A DNA stretch of 64,000 nucleotides from Lanius collurio. Its lineage: Eukaryota; Chordata; Aves; Passeriformes; Laniidae. How positions within the stretch are numbered: position 1 is the first letter of the stretch; each line of letters opens with the position of its first letter. The stretch spans positions 13,949,855-14,013,854 of the forward strand of contig JACBWW010000012.1 of assembly GCA_020086605.1 (NCBI GenBank), read 5' to 3'. Below the pieces are notes generated by a model. It did not search any database, was not told the DNA's origin, and saw nothing but the letters and a program-made list of their open reading frames with translations. This document shows positions 38,701 through 53,700 of the stretch, one piece after another. The position numbers and the translations under genes are program-made.

Positions 38701-41700
38701 GGCCTCGTATTTCCATGAAGAGGGGGAGGACAAACACCTTCTGGTAAGGCTCTAGCTGCTCAGCAGACAGTACAGCACATTGAATATAATGCCTTTCCTC
38801 ATCAAACAACCCTTTGCTCCCATTAACAAAATCCCCACAGAAATTGCAAGATTTTGTGCAGAGAGACTGTGGGACCTCCACTGTGGGAGGTGCCCAGGAC
38901 TGGACTGGACAAGCTGACCTGATTAGCACTGCTTTTAGAGTGTTGAGCTGCAGGACCTATGAAGGTCTCTCTCAAGCCCAAGTACTCTGTGATTCCATTA
39001 TGATTCTGCCTGCAATGCCCAGGAACTCAAAAGTTAGGAATTAACAGAGCTGAAGTAATTTAGCCAGCTGTAATTCTCTTTTATGTCGCTTTGTATGCTA
39101 GCTAAGAAAATTTATGGCAGAAAAATATTGCCACATTAGTCAATAATACACCACTCACATATGCAAAGAGGGCACAAAAAGATGGACAACTACAAATTTA
39201 ACCTTTATAATCATCTGGTCTTCCAATACCAATCTATATGTAAATCCAGTTCTCACAGTGTTACTTCTTGTATGCAGTATCCCATGTCAGCATATTTTTA
39301 AGAGGACATAAATGGAAAAGACATGTTAATGCAAGCAGTATTAAAGTCTTGCCCCAGGACAACACATTTATTAAACCACCCTGACTCTTCCTGCAATTTC
39401 TTTGCTCATCCACTATACACATCCACATTGTTGATAAACACACAAAACGCAAAAAAAAAAAACAACAAAAACCCTTAAGTATTTCAAAAGAAAATCAAAT
39501 CATTATAAATCATACCAGGAGAACATTCAATATGTAAAACAAATTAGGCCTAGAAGATTGTCTTCCTTCATATGTCTAACTTCTTGAGGCCAGTGGAACT
39601 CTCTGCTTGAAAAGCTTCTTAAGAATTGTTCAGTCTGATGAATCAATTGCTTGGTCCACCTCAGACTGAAGACTCTCTATAATGTAGAAGAGTTCTGCCT
39701 TTTTCACCTGCTCCTTCCAACTCGTCCTCTGAGAAAAAATTTAGAATTAAATTCTGTTATCACAGCTAGGATTTGTTTCCACATTCTGGGCTTTAGAAAT
39801 AAAGAACCACTACAGTTCATCACCTAAAGCTGAAAACCCTGGGGTTTTTTTCTAGCAAGACCAGACAGAACAGCTGAAGCCAGTTTGGATGATGTTTCAC
39901 TAAGCAAGATAAAGCAATGCCAACCTGAGACAAACTCTCCCTGGAGGAGTGTTCAACTCAACTGAGTAAGGTCTAGTTAAGTAATTGAGAGACTTAATGA
40001 GATTGGCAAGATTTCTAATGGGCAGTATCACCAAACCCACATATATACACATACTAAGAAATAAAACTGACAGCACAAAGCAAATTAACTAGCACATAAC
40101 AAATCAGAAATCCTGAAATAAAATTAACATTGACTTCAGAGTTCCTTTAGCAAGGGGCACAAGTTTTATACTGAATAGAGTATGCCATTGATCCACTTAG
40201 AGTTAATTTTAAAGCCTTACAGCAAGGGAACCCAAGTTCTTTATATTCCAATGATTAGTTTTCACTGACTTTCACTAGTAATTATGGAATGCCACATGAA
40301 TCAGAACCTCATCTTTATTCAAATTTGATGCAGATTTGGTATTGAAGCTTTTTTTTTAATATGGCATATTACTCTCAATTACATAGATAGCAGCTGGAAC
40401 ACGCATTTTGGAGGTGGAAGTGATTCAATAATATGCAGTGGGTTTGGCTGGTGATAAAATTTTTATTAATTATTTGCATAAATAGTTTTACTAGAGGACT
40501 GTTTGCTGACACACTAGCCATTCCAGAAAGCTAACAAAAAAAAAACATCCAATCAAAACTAGCTAGATTATCTTAGTCATTGTCAGTGCTGCTGTAGCAG
40601 GCTTAGGGTCATTTAATTCTACTTTTACTCTAATTGTACATTTAATCCTTAAATATACATTCCCTTGATTATCCTTAAATATACCTTCAATTGATTACCT
40701 CAGATTTCATTTTTTAGATGGTCTGCATAGTGAATGGATTAACTGGTACCATCTTTGCCTAGAGATTAATTTAGCTAAATCATTACAGGCCATTCACTGT
40801 GCTCTTCGGCCTGAAAAGTACTTAATCGTGCAGAGGACAAAAAGCAGAGCACACTGAGAAACCCTGTAATGTCTATACAAAACAGTGAAAAGGGACTCTC
40901 TGTAATACTGCAAACATTACTTTCCCATCCTGATCTGTCGTTCCTCCATTACTGCACTTGTGGGTAGCACTGTCTGTTCATGGCTAAGCTCATCTCCCAA
41001 GATCAATTATACACATTTCTGTCAAGTACAAAAAGGAATTAGGAAACACTAGAAACAACTTATACCAGGAAACAATCCACAGACCTGGGCACATCTGCTG
41101 AGACACAGATAAATAAAGGCAATATTGAATTAGAAATAATTTCTTTTATCCAGTTTAGTTTCTAAAATTGCATGAGCATTTTTTAAATTATTTATTAGCA
41201 TCTCTAATACAGTCTGTAATAGCTCTAAAGGCTAAAATTCTAAAGTCATATTAGGATATATATTTACATACAGATAAAAAAAACCAAATTACAGCTTGAA
41301 AGAAACTATCACCTGAAGAAATGAAGAAAAAATACATAAACTCCTAAAATTAAACAATTCAGTACCTCCTCCAAACAGAACAGTTCCCTCTTACAGTTGA
41401 AAACATCAAGGTTCAGATCATCCAGGGGACCAAAATATCCTGGACTTGACTGCCCTTGCAATCACTAGCACAATTAAAACCTGGTTTAGCAGTTAGATAA
41501 TCAGAGCTAAAGGCTCAATCCTACAGAGCTCAAACTTCAATCCTATTAAAAAGACACTTCAATTTGGAACATGCGTACAGACGCTCATGCACACGGGCAA
41601 GGGAAAGATAGGGACAGGAAAGCAGGGAGACTGCACAGATACCAGATCCACAGGATGGGGAGAATCAGCTGGCATGGCATTTTAAGGCATAAAAATCAAA

Positions 41701-44700
41701 TGAAGAGGGCTATATTGCAGATGTAGCTACAGAACAATTTTTAAAATAATTCTTAACTGAACTGCTAGATCCAAAGAAAATTATTCCTTCCCCTTCAGAC
41801 CCCACATAGTAACAGCCTATTACCTATTTGTATTTAGCTGAATAATCTTTAGTTTCTACCTTATTTCACCAGAGAAGAAACTGCATTCCTGCAACCCTGA
41901 CAGTGCGACAAACCAAAAAGAAAACTTTTAATATAGTTACGTGTGGCATCAAAATTCAGCTCCAGAATTTTCTACATCCCTCAAGAATGCTTAAGTACTC
42001 AAAGAAAATTGCATTAGATGAACCTTGTTATTCCAGAAAATTGTAAAGATCCACACTTCTCCATAAACATACAAAAACCAGTCACTGGTCTGTTAATGAT
42101 GCCACTTAATGCACAGCTGCAAAGTGTCTGAATGTTGTGCTGAGAATTAGCACAGTTATCTCCAAACACACTCAGCCACTCGGTCACATTGCCAGGAAAC
42201 TGCTGCCACTGGCAGGCAGCTGTATGGGAAAGATTCCTCAGCAGTCACCACAGCCACCTCTGCCCCAACACAACGTTTTCTTCTTAAAATCACTGCTGAT
42301 CCACACACCTAAAATTATCTTTTCCTTATAAATAATACTCTACAATATAAGCAGGTGCGTCTGCTGCTCCTCAAGGTTAGCCATTTAATGGCATTTTCTA
42401 TTTCAGACTAGAGGTCAATACACAATTTGTTTGGTCAGTACATCTACTATATTACACTGAGAGTTAGCCAAAAAGCTCTCGCCCATTCCTTTGGGGTACA
42501 GCCTCTGACTAAGAGATAGAGGTTATACCATAAAATTATAGTTTCTCTTAAATAAAAATCTAGACCCAGTCAAAGAAGAGACTGGAATTAATTTTGATAG
42601 TACTGATACAGGAACTAGCACTCTCATCTCGTAACTTCTGTAAAAGCAAGGCTTATTTCTTCTGGCAGGTATATTTTGAAAGTTGAGCCCCATTAATACC
42701 CCAGCAGCTTCTTCAAGAAATTGAGATTATCTAGTGCCTAGTTGGGTTTTTTAAAAGGAAAATCATTAAGAGAAGTAAGCTTTATTTGAATGACACTTAT
42801 GGATTCCTTTTTTCTTCTAAAGGAAGCTATCAGATAAATAAAAAAAAAGAAATCAGGGCATTCAGTGTCAACAAAACGTCAACTAATGACATCTAGAAGC
42901 ATTTTCTCATTCTATGTCACCACTGTTACTAACAACAAACTATCTGGACTACAAACAAATGATGATTTGCATTTGCTTTTATATATTATTATACGTACTA
43001 AGTAATTAGCACAATCAGTGCTTTTATATCTATGAAAATAAAGTGCATACTCAGTGCCAGATCTATGCTCTTGCCTTGGACACACAAGGCCATAATACAT
43101 TTAAAAATATTATTACATCCTGCACACAGAACTGTTAAATTGTGTCAAATCTAACATCTTTGATAACTATAGGCATGTCAGACATTGTCTCCTGGGTGAC
43201 TACCTGGTTCAGATAGCATTCTTACCAGGGTAACTGTTAAGTTTCTCAGAAGAAAATTCATCAAAATGATCAAAACTGAAATATGTATCAGCTACATTTA
43301 AAGAAACACTTCAAATTCAAAGCCAACAGTGTCAATCTCAGATGGCATCACACACACAGACTCAGTGTAAGGGAAGATGCAGGTTTGTAAAGAGCTTCCA
43401 GGAATGAATACTGGTTCAGGCCACTTCCTCAGGGCAAAACCAATTTTCTGCTCATTAAACTGCACTACAACATTATAAAAATTACCTGCCTGATTCCAGC
43501 TGCTTCTTGTTGCTCCACCAATCCACAAATTTCTATTTACTTTTTCTACCAAAAACACCATCTTGAGCTGACCTTTTAGTAACTTAAAACTCCCTCTCTT
43601 CATCAACCTCCTTTTCTTCTTTTTTAGTGGCTAATGCCCCAGGGCCTCCAAATGCAGGCTCCTGACTTCAGGAAGACTGCCCACAAAGCACTGAGGATTC
43701 TGTACTATCAAGAGTGCTACACTTCCTTCCTTATATCCATCCCTTCTAGAGTACTCCCTTCTCAATAAATCTTGAGTTCCACAAGCAAAGCAGTACCTCA
43801 AGCCACAACTCAGGAGATAATTGGACTCATTGAAAAAATTAGTCATTTAAAACATGTCATTAATTGCTCAACTCAACTGCAAAATGATACCTTAATGTGA
43901 GTAAAATCAGCTGCTGCCCTTTATGTTCTTGCTGCAAAGTTCATGCTTGCACATCCCATTTGGCTTTAGTGGATAATCAAGAATTAAAAAACCCTAACAA
44001 AAACTAAAAAACACTAATGAAACAGATTTCAGTGGTTCAGTACATAGTAACTCCCAAAATACTCTTAAATAGCCTCTTGTCTCAAAAACACACTGTAAGA
44101 AGTACACTTGGCTTATCCGAAAAAAAGGAATTACATGACTTCCTAATAAAAAGTAATTACAGTAAATTTAAACATTTTGGTAAATGGACACTGGGAGTAA
44201 CAGAATTCAGAATTCCTTTCTAAGGACAGAGGACCAAAGGAACATGTGGAAAAAAAATCTGTTTTAACTGTGATTTGTTTTGAACTATATACAATTCAAC
44301 ACACTACAAAAGAACTGGAAAAAACAGCTTTATTGATGTCTCTGGTCGTTACATATTTTGTTAAAGGCGATGTAATTTAAGCCATTCCAATTGCCCAGAG
44401 CATTCACTCGTTTCTTCAGCTCTCTTGAAAACCTCTTCCCAGTTCTCCAGGTGTTCCAGGCGCCCTATAATCTCTAGGGTCTCAGAGTGAGGTGTTGTCC
44501 TGGTGGGCAGCACTGGTTACTGAAGCAGACAGTAGAAGCTGGAGAAGTTTGTCATGATGAGACATTTTCAGTGCATGAGATGTCTGATACGCAGCTGTGC
44601 GTCTCCTCAAAAAGTGGATGCTTCAGAACTGCCCTTTACCAAGTAAATGCCACAAAAGCACAAATCAGCTGGTTGATGCAGGATGATGTGGACAAGTTCT

Positions 44701-47700
44701 GCACATAATCACTTAACAGGAAAAGGGATCAGGAAATAACATAGTTTTTCAACTCAAAAAATAGTCAGCTATACTCAAGAGATGCCCAAGAGCAAATAGC
44801 AACATGGAAGAACAAGTAGGAAGCAAGTAGTGTCTCCTGTCTATCTCAAACCAGAAAGAAAAAGCAATAAATAGGGGTTTTTTTGCACTAGAAGGTAGAA
44901 ATGTGTATTGACAGTCTGTTGATTGCTTTTAAGATTATAAAGAAATTGTACACTCGCCAAAGTTTGCTGACACAAGTACCTCAGAGAAGTAAAAGCACAG
45001 AACAATACCATCAACACATTTTTCAAGTTTTTGGAGTGCCCTTTGGTATGAAACTTATCATTATCACAAGTAACTTCAAAGAAAGAGTATACTATAAAGA
45101 CAAAATATGATAATTAATCAGTGAAAGCATCCACTATCACACATGGTTTGCATCTCACCAACACCCTACAGAGACCAAGCACGCTTACCTCAGTGTTTGG
45201 CTGTAGTGCTTGTGCATCCTGGGCTGCAGATGGAACTATTGCCCATGTAATGTTGGCACTAGCAGATGATAAGGAGCTGAGGGCACCATTTTTCAGTTGC
45301 TCTGTGGAGTGTGACTTGGGCCCAGGCCATCCCAGGATACCTTCTGAAGCAGAAAATAGGTATCAGCTTACAAGAGAAAGATTACAGATTTCTTCCATTC
45401 ACTTCATCATTCTACTGATCTAAATTAGTTGTATCTCCAAGCACAGCTTTACTTCAGTAGCAAATGGTCTTGTACTTTCTGAACTAGCTTATGCAGTATC
45501 TCAAGTTATATGCCTGACTTTGGAAGCAAGAAACACTCTAAATAACCAAAGTAAGCATCTTATAGGCCAACTTATCAGTGATTTTTTTAAGTCAATGAAT
45601 GTTAGTTCTACCACCAGACTGTATAATCCTTACATATAATTCTATCTGGCATACCTTGGAAATTACACAAGTATTCTCTACCCAGTATTTTCATAGTTAT
45701 GAAGTTATCCAAGTAAACCCTCCAGTTCTTCTGCCTGAAATCAAAGTTTTAAGCCTAGCAGCTGTATTTTACTTCTGTCTGTACTACAAAAAAGTTTTCT
45801 CTAGATTAAGTACTAAAATGCTTTACTGGTCCCAAGCCCACAGTTTAAAACAGGTCTCATTAGAGAGATACACATTAAATATGAATCAACCAGAACTTGG
45901 CACCAGAACAACCCTTATTTCCGGGGGCACTTGATTTCCTGGGTGAGTCTCTATTTAAGAATGATCAGCTAAGGCAAGTGCACGCTTGTTCCTCCCTAAC
46001 TGCTCTAAAACTTAGTCTCAACAGTCAAATCAGTAGTCCTCAGCACAGGACTTAAAATTTTAGCTATTAATTAAACCCTGCTATAAAATGTAGAGATATG
46101 GATAAGAAAATCACGGCACTTCAGTCATTACCACAATTTGTATGTGAATATACAGTTAGTGCCACAGGGAGGATCTCTTCTCATCACTGACAAGCTTTTA
46201 AGATGATGCAGAGCAACACAAAGCACATTGAAGAAGATGCAATTCTCCTCTCCATATCACCAGGGTTACCAGAGATTGCCTCCTAAGTGAAATAAATGGT
46301 TTGATCTGGAGAGGCTATGCTGTGTAGTGTTACATTATCGCTCCCATTATTTAAAAATGGGCCACAAATCCCATAGCTGAACTCTTACCAAATTCTAGAG
46401 ACAAAAGAGTTGCAGAACATTCCTCTCATCAAAAATGGCACTAAGTTATGGAGACATGGCAGAAGTTCAGATCTACTTTGCTTAGGGTTGTTGTTTGTGG
46501 CACCATCTTTTGCTGAAGAAAGCATGAGGAAAGCATAAGGAAACAGTTAAGCATAAAATGATTTTCAAAGATCTGAGTAACCAACAGAGGAAAAAAATCC
46601 AGCTTTTTTTCCTTTTTTAAATGTCTATTTCATACAATTACACAAAATTCCCCTTGCCAAAGGAAGAACATGTCTGTGGCTCTGCTGTCAAATTATGCTT
46701 CTCACTCTTCATTATTTTGCAGTAACAGATCCCGATCTATTTTTCTGTTTCTCCCTGTCATAAAAGCTGAATAATGGATTACTGCTGCTATTTTCCTATT
46801 ACAGAGACACTAAAAGAAAAAAATTGAATTGACTTCTCTTTATGCCAATTTTTAAAAGTATGTCATCTGATCATTTCCTTGGGCTATTCATTTTCTCTCT
46901 GCACAAACAATCTATTTGGCCTTCACTGTAAACAGTTATTTTTTTTTTATTTTTTAATCTAGTTTATGTAAATAAGCACAATAAAAAGCTCACACATGAA
47001 GAAATACCTCACTTCAGCGGAAATTTTTAAGTGTGAACATTTACCTCATCATCACAAACATATTTTTAAAAACACTATACTAGTTTTCTCTTCAATATAA
47101 ACACAATGTAAAAAGACCTTTTCCTTTGTCTTTCTCTGCACATTTTAGAGTCTCTTAGAGAAACAGAAACTGTTAGAACTAGGCAAGCATGTATTCTCTC
47201 CTGTACCAAGGGCAATGCTACCCTCACAAAACAACAAATATTGTCAGCTTAATCAAATTTTAAACAGATCTTAACAACACATTATGACCTTGCCAACACC
47301 AACAGGATGCCAAGAGTTAAGGTCCAAATTATAATAAAGCACATGCATTTCCTCAACACTTCTGCATGTGACAAAAAATTATTTTGATAAACTGTGTGTC
47401 TGGAATTTGACTACTTTGCAGAAGAGAAGTATGCAGGAAAAGATATTAAGTCATATAAGTACAGAAATATAAACAAATAAAAAGTCAACTCCCTGAATAA
47501 ATTGAGAAAAATTCACACCTAGTTTCAAAGTATCATCAGGGAACCTGTGATGACCTTTAAAAATTTTACTCTGAGATGTCAGCATTCTCTTAAAATCCCA
47601 AGAGACTTGCCATATATCTAATACAGCAGCTCACTTTTCAGGTAATATCTAATGAGAGAACTCATTTGAAATTATCTTAAGCACAACAAAGACTAGAATA

Positions 47701-50700
47701 AAACCTCCATGTAGAAAGTGGAAGGCCACAACAATATGGCTCCTACTTCACTGACATTATTAGTTTTCTAAAACTTTTCATTACAGTTTCTCAGGATTTT
47801 TTTTCCATTTTTTCAGTACACCCAAAATGTTCTCATCTGCACTAGTACAAATTATTTTTACCACAAAATAGTACAGGTATAGCTGTTGTCTGAGCCATAT
47901 TTAATCTAGTTGTTTTACTGGAACTTACTCCCCACAGACTGAGCTGCTAACTGTAAATCATTTGATCCACTCTAATGGAGTTGCCATCTTTGCCACTTTA
48001 TGGGACTCAAAAATTTCTATCACTAGTTCAGTCCCTGTTCTCATAAAGACTTAAGAAAATACACATAAAAACTAAACATAATATGAGAAAGTTTATCTTC
48101 AGAGTTGGGTAAGAATAGGAAGAAGTGACTGTCATTGGTTTGGGTTTTTTTAAAGGCAGATTTTTTCTCTGTTCTCAGTCATAGCCAAAGACAGCTGACA
48201 GAAAGGTAAATTGTAATCTATTTTGATACATTTCAGAGCTCTAAAGGAATTCTCCAGAAAGGCAGTCACAAATTATATAAAAGTATTCACAGCTACATAG
48301 CTGCTTTACTACTTGCTTTAAGACTATGCAAAGCACTACGCCAATTAACACAAAACATCTGTTTCTGCAGCAAATGATGCAAAAATTATAAAGAATGCAC
48401 CAAATACACAACCAGTAAAATCAGCCAGATCTCTTCTACCTGCACGGTGTTGTCACTGCAGCTCCAGGAGTGACAACCCAAGTCTGATTGCTCTGAAACT
48501 ACAGAGCATATGTATATACATAACAAGAGTTCTAATAGAAAATACCCAAAAATAGAAAATACCCAAAAATTAGCTTCTTTCCCCCTTCCTCTCAACACCA
48601 GTTTCCACTGTGATGAACACACAGACCACAAGTACACCAAGGCCCCTGAGAACACTTGTACCTAAGCAAAGTACAGCATCCAAACACAACCTACTTACCC
48701 TTTCCCTATAGCAGTGTTACAGTTCACAAATATCTATTTTAGAGGGCACAACAGGCTGTATCCCACACAAACACCCTCAGGAGAAATGTCTTTCCCTTCT
48801 ATAGATGCACACAGTAGTGAGGAGGGGGAGAATTCTCTCCAAAGAGAAGGTTTACCACGAGATTTTTCAGTTAAGCAATGTTGATAATTTTCTTTTTCTG
48901 GTTTTGATTTTCTGGGTACCCCATGTACCTTCAAACTCACTTCTGCATGATAATTGATGCATGAAATGTGCTTAACATTTCACCTATCTTAGTTCTGTAA
49001 AAAATGCTTTTCTAATTTTAAGTCCTCTGGTCTCGGTTAGGAGACTACCAAAAAAAAAAAACCTACCTATGTTTTTTCCCTGGCACAATCATAAACTAAC
49101 ACCTATTGATAACAATCTTATGACATATTTTCAATATACTAACAAATATCCCCTTAACAATGCAATGGTAGGCCTCGAGGAGAAACCAATATTAGATGTG
49201 GATTCCTTCCCCTGCCAGGGATGGATGTGACAGTTTTGTCTCTCTGCTGAATCCCTGCAGCACACTGAAACAGAAACAGCACATGGCAGCTGCATCTCTG
49301 CTTTTCACATGAGATTGTCTTTGCTAATGTTGTGTGGGGACTAAAAATAATGTTATCTTCCAAAGAAAGAAGAAAATTATGTTATCTTTCAATGAAAGAA
49401 GAACATGTAAGGAATAACCTATTAACCTTTAGATAGAACAGCAAATTGTTCTGGTTATTCTTGACAGAAGCGAGACTGGTGATGCTGCAATTAAGGGAGA
49501 ACTGACTGACCAAGCCAAATTTAGTACAGTACACCAGTAACAAAGAATATGCACTCCCCTGTACTTTCCTCACCCTTCATTGCCCACATCCATTTAAGCA
49601 CAAACAAGGACTTACTTATCTGCTCATTTTTCTCTTTGTCATCTCACCTGCAAGAGAATTCCTCACTGTCATTTGTCAACAAATTAAAAGCATCTACATT
49701 TTGCTTTTCCTGTTCATTTATTTTCTCCAAAAAGGAGGCAATAGAGAATAAAAAGCTGAGCTATATCTCTTCCCCAACTCCAGAATCATCCCTGATGCAT
49801 TTACTTCCATGGCAGCCAAAAGCAGCAGCTTTTGCACATTAAAGTGAACTTCAGAAAATCCACAGTAAGCATGAGTTTGGCTTTTGTTTTTAAAAAATCT
49901 GAAGAAAAATGAAATGTTTTACAGTTTGGAAAAGTGGACAATGCAGAGACAGAAAAAAATAGGAGAGAATTCCAATCAAGAAGATGCTTTATTGAGTAAA
50001 TGAATGGCTAATGTGAAACACAGATTAAAAGAACTGATTGATCTGCGCAGGCTGCTACTACGAGAGAGGATTCTCTCTGCCAAAACACTAAAATTAAAAA
50101 AAAAAAAAAAAAACAGACCTAAACCACAACATATGCTGAGCTACTTTAGAACAAACATTCAAGTTTGCTCTGTTTTCAGCCTGGGAGTGAAGAATGTTAA
50201 CAATTGCAGTCAACAGGCTCTGGAGATACTCTTCTGCCAAAGGCTTCAGAGTTGGGAAAAAATAACACTAGAACTTCTAAAGTTAGAAATTAAGACAAAA
50301 GTTTCTTCTCCACATTTTTATTTTCAAAGGTACCTGCTCCTTGTCTGCATGCCAAATGAACTCAAGCTTGTCAGAAGGCACTTAATGCTGATCAGCAAAT
50401 ACTTTAGATATACCTAAGTGGTGACATTCCTTGCCAAAAAGAAAGGCCTTGACATTCTCCTCCATCCTACCAAAAAAAACATAATTCCCAAACCCAAAGA
50501 AGCTTGTAGAGATGCAATCCCTCATCTTCAACTTCCACTATATGTAATCAACACTTTCAGCTAATAATACCCTTCTCCAGCATATTTTTCAATGAAAGAA
50601 AAAAAAATTACAAAGAATTTAGCCAATGATCAATGCACATACCTTTAATAATGACAGCTAGAAATTATTTTTGACATTATTTGACATTATTTTGACTCAA

Positions 50701-53700
50701 AAGTAGAAACACAGACAGGATTTTGCTTCACTGACTGTTCTTGTCGATGTACTTCAAAAAAAGACAATCACAAAAACCCTTCCATGAATCTTAAGAGTGG
50801 AAATAAAAAATGTATTGACTAGCCTTCAAGGCAAGATTGAAGACTTCAGTTTAATCTTCATGTCTCTTTGTAGGCTTGAGGTCTAAGACTGACAATTTGT
50901 GAGAAACATGAAATGGAGAAGTCATGTCATCCTTGAACTATTCTATTAGAAAGGATGCCATAAAAATATTATAAGTCATGACCTACATAATTGTAGAATC
51001 TGGACAAGATTCCACTGGAGTGAATGCCAAGCTGCTTTCTTTCTACTCTAATTACTGGAAAACAAAGCAACAAAAATATTTACATCAAAAGAAAGAAGAC
51101 ACTTCTTTTTCTTGTTTAAAAACAAATGCCAGTACATCAGTTTAAAATAACTACTATATAATTATAATCTTCACTTGAGCATTCTATAAGTAGTAGGTCA
51201 GAAACTCTCAGCTACTTTTAAGTCCTTGCTTTAGAGGCAGTAAGACTGCAAGGCCTCCAGTGCACAGGGAAGTCAGCAAAACTTACACAATTGGGTATAA
51301 ATACCCCAAGGACACAAGGAAAGACACAGAGAAAGCATATTAAATAGATATCTATCTACTTTCAAGGCAATCCTCTCTCTTTATGGCACAGTAGTGAGAG
51401 GTTTGGATGCTGAAGGAAAGCAAACTCAAGGCTAGGCTCAAGTCACCCAAGCTAAGCAATTGAGTATTTCTCACACTCCACACAAAGAACACTATGTTGC
51501 CTGGATTGCTTTCATGAACTGCAGGCTAGAAGCAAGAAAATAACTTATCAAATCCCTATCTTGTCTCTATGCCTTCTGCCCCACACTGCCCACTAGCACC
51601 TTCACACCACACAGCAGGTAATGAGACAGCACTGGGATGGAAGCACCTGGCAAGAAATTGCACAGGGCCATGACATCTCACATGAAAGGTGTTTGAGAAT
51701 TCCTATCACAGGAGCACATGGCTTCTAAACTAACAAGAGGCATTTTCACCTGACATTGAGAATAAAGGTCATGTTCTGTTGTACCTGCTGGATATGAAAT
51801 TTAAATAATTCACCTGGAGAACACAATCAAAATGAAATAGATCATCTTTCAGAATTAAAGTTTGCCAGTGGATTACTTAAAGGCTTTAGTCTGAATAGGT
51901 ATGAGCTTATGCAGCTTTGATGACTCTGAAACTCTACCGACTCAGCAGAAACGTTAAGTCTATCAAAGTACTCCTGGAAAAGATTAAGCGTGTAGGAAAA
52001 TCAGTAATCAAGACTTGTAGGCCAGGTTCTTTCAGGCAACTGTATTGCATAATAAGGCCTAGGGAAAAAAAAAGATTTCACAGATTTTCAGTCAGGGAGA
52101 AGAGACTAAATATTTCAGCAGCTTTTAGTTTCCTTCTTAGTTTTTTTTTTTTTTTTTTTTTTTTACTTCCATACCAAAGAATAAGCCCACACACACACTG
52201 AAGAATTAACTGCTTGTATTCAAGTTCTCACAGTTACACCAAAGATACTGGTGTGAACCTGTGCTATAGAATTTTGATCCGTGAAAGGATTCTCGTGCAA
52301 GTTTATAGTCTTAGGAAGAACAAACAAAAACACTTACTAGATTTTATTATTCAGTATTTCACAGTCATTTAAAAAAAAAAAAATGGCAATTCCCTTTAAG
52401 CAATTACTAATGTTTTGCTTGCTTTTCTCTCTTCTTGTCCACAGATTCTCAAAAACCATTATCAAGTCAAAACACAGACACTGATTTAACAGAAGATTAC
52501 GTGGACACAGATTCAAGGACACGTACACCTCAAGTCATCTATCTCTTGACAGTTCACTTAGATCACATTGAGATGAAAAGCAACCTTCAGGGACCTTGAA
52601 ACTAGAAAGTAACTTTTCTTCAAAGGATGCTTTTCATCTCTGCTTCAAACCATTCTTTTCTGAAATAAAGTTATATCAAATAATTTATTTCAGTGCATTT
52701 TATCATTAGTACTTAAGTCCAAGGAGGTTTTACATTTTCTATAAGAAAAGAGGAATTTTTTAAAAATCATGTTCCTTTATGAAACCAATCAGAATCTGGA
52801 TGTGGGAAAGTCAGTACGTACCACAGGACAGGTGACAAAAGGTTTAATATGTTTTTTTCCAAGAACCACAATCACATGATTTTCTTGCTTCCTAAGTAAC
52901 CCTCTCATTTCTATTCTCCTCACAATGGGAATGCTTCAGAGGCTGTCCCCCTGTGCCATCTCAGCAGCTTTGAGGGCATATCCTGCCCTGCAAATAAGGG
53001 AAGGTTGGGGGGGATTGTTGTGGAAGCACCTGAAGGAAACACAAAAAGCCACCCCATACCCAGAGCTCTGCTGCTGCTGCTTCTCGCACAGCTACTCTTG
53101 CTCTTGCTCTTAAGACTTGGCAGTGCAGTTCATGCATGGGAAAACACCCACCCTTTCAGAAAGCTGAAGGTCCAACTTCCAACATTATGGACAGACCCAG
53201 AACTGGGTGAACTGGAAACACTGAGGTATGTGGGGACCGAGAGGCTCATGCCTGCAGAGCACAGTGGATTATCACACTGACATTTTAGGCTCATAAAAAC
53301 TTGCTGCAGATTTTCTTTTTTTTTTTTTTAAAGCATGGAGAACTTTTTCCAGACTCAAAGAAAATCACAGACTGAAATAAATCTCTTCTCCATGTCCTAT
53401 TTTTTTTGTGTTGCTATTTTCAGGACTGTATTTGTCTGAGTAGACTCAGGACCACCTCTTTTCCTCCTCTCTTCTGATTGCAATACATTTCTTTTTTTTT
53501 TTTTTTTAGGCAAAGAATTACAATGCTTGAGGCTGTAGAAGCTCACAAACTGCTCATCCCAACTTGCCTCTCTAAGAAGGGTTAATTTTGCCCGGTTCAA
53601 ATCATAGTAACACCCCAAGGCACATGAACTAATACCCAAGGGAGCTGGTGCTCACCTGATGACAGTGTCCTGGTGTGCTGTTGGCCCACTTGATGCATGC

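Larger units (their letters stand above)
28663..45188 (-). other. OSBPL10: OSBPL10 intron, 16.5 kb
   Basis: The largest intron fully inside the window (donor gag|gtaagc). Listed separately within it are a candidate alternative first exon and promoter (30.3-30.7 kb), a CR1 with decayed reverse transcriptase (32.6-33.3 kb), a solo LTR (34.5-35.5 kb), a CR1 tail on + (38.9 kb) and a candidate alternative terminal exon (39.6-39.7 kb). The 183-codon + open frame at 36985-37536 has no recognisable domain. From 40 kb to 45 kb I see only AT-rich unique sequence. Confidence 0.85.
45344..53655 (-). other. OSBPL10: OSBPL10 intron, 8.3 kb
   Basis: A GT-AG intron (donor tcatcag|gtgagc). It contains small tandem duplications at 48534-48567 and 49350-49407, A-runs near 50098 and T-runs at 52140-52164, 53315-53330 and 53491-53508. 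I recognise no CR1 or LTR copy in it. The leucine-rich 91-codon + frame at 53005-53280 comes from a CTG/CTT-rich stretch. Confidence 0.85.

Noticed and set aside
40900..41000. 27-codon - frame ending near 40,920 that reads protein-like
   Set aside because: Short, bounded by stops, and without a convincing acceptor or donor.
43298..43606. 102-codon - frame with [16 protein letters not shown], which recalls the C-terminal strand of pepsin-fold proteases
   Set aside because: None of the catalytic DTG/DSG or other protease blocks are nearby and the match is one short strand, so I take it as coincidence.
53005..53280. + frame with a leucine run resembling a signal peptide
   Set aside because: The leucines come from a CTG/CTT-rich low-complexity stretch and nothing recognisable follows.
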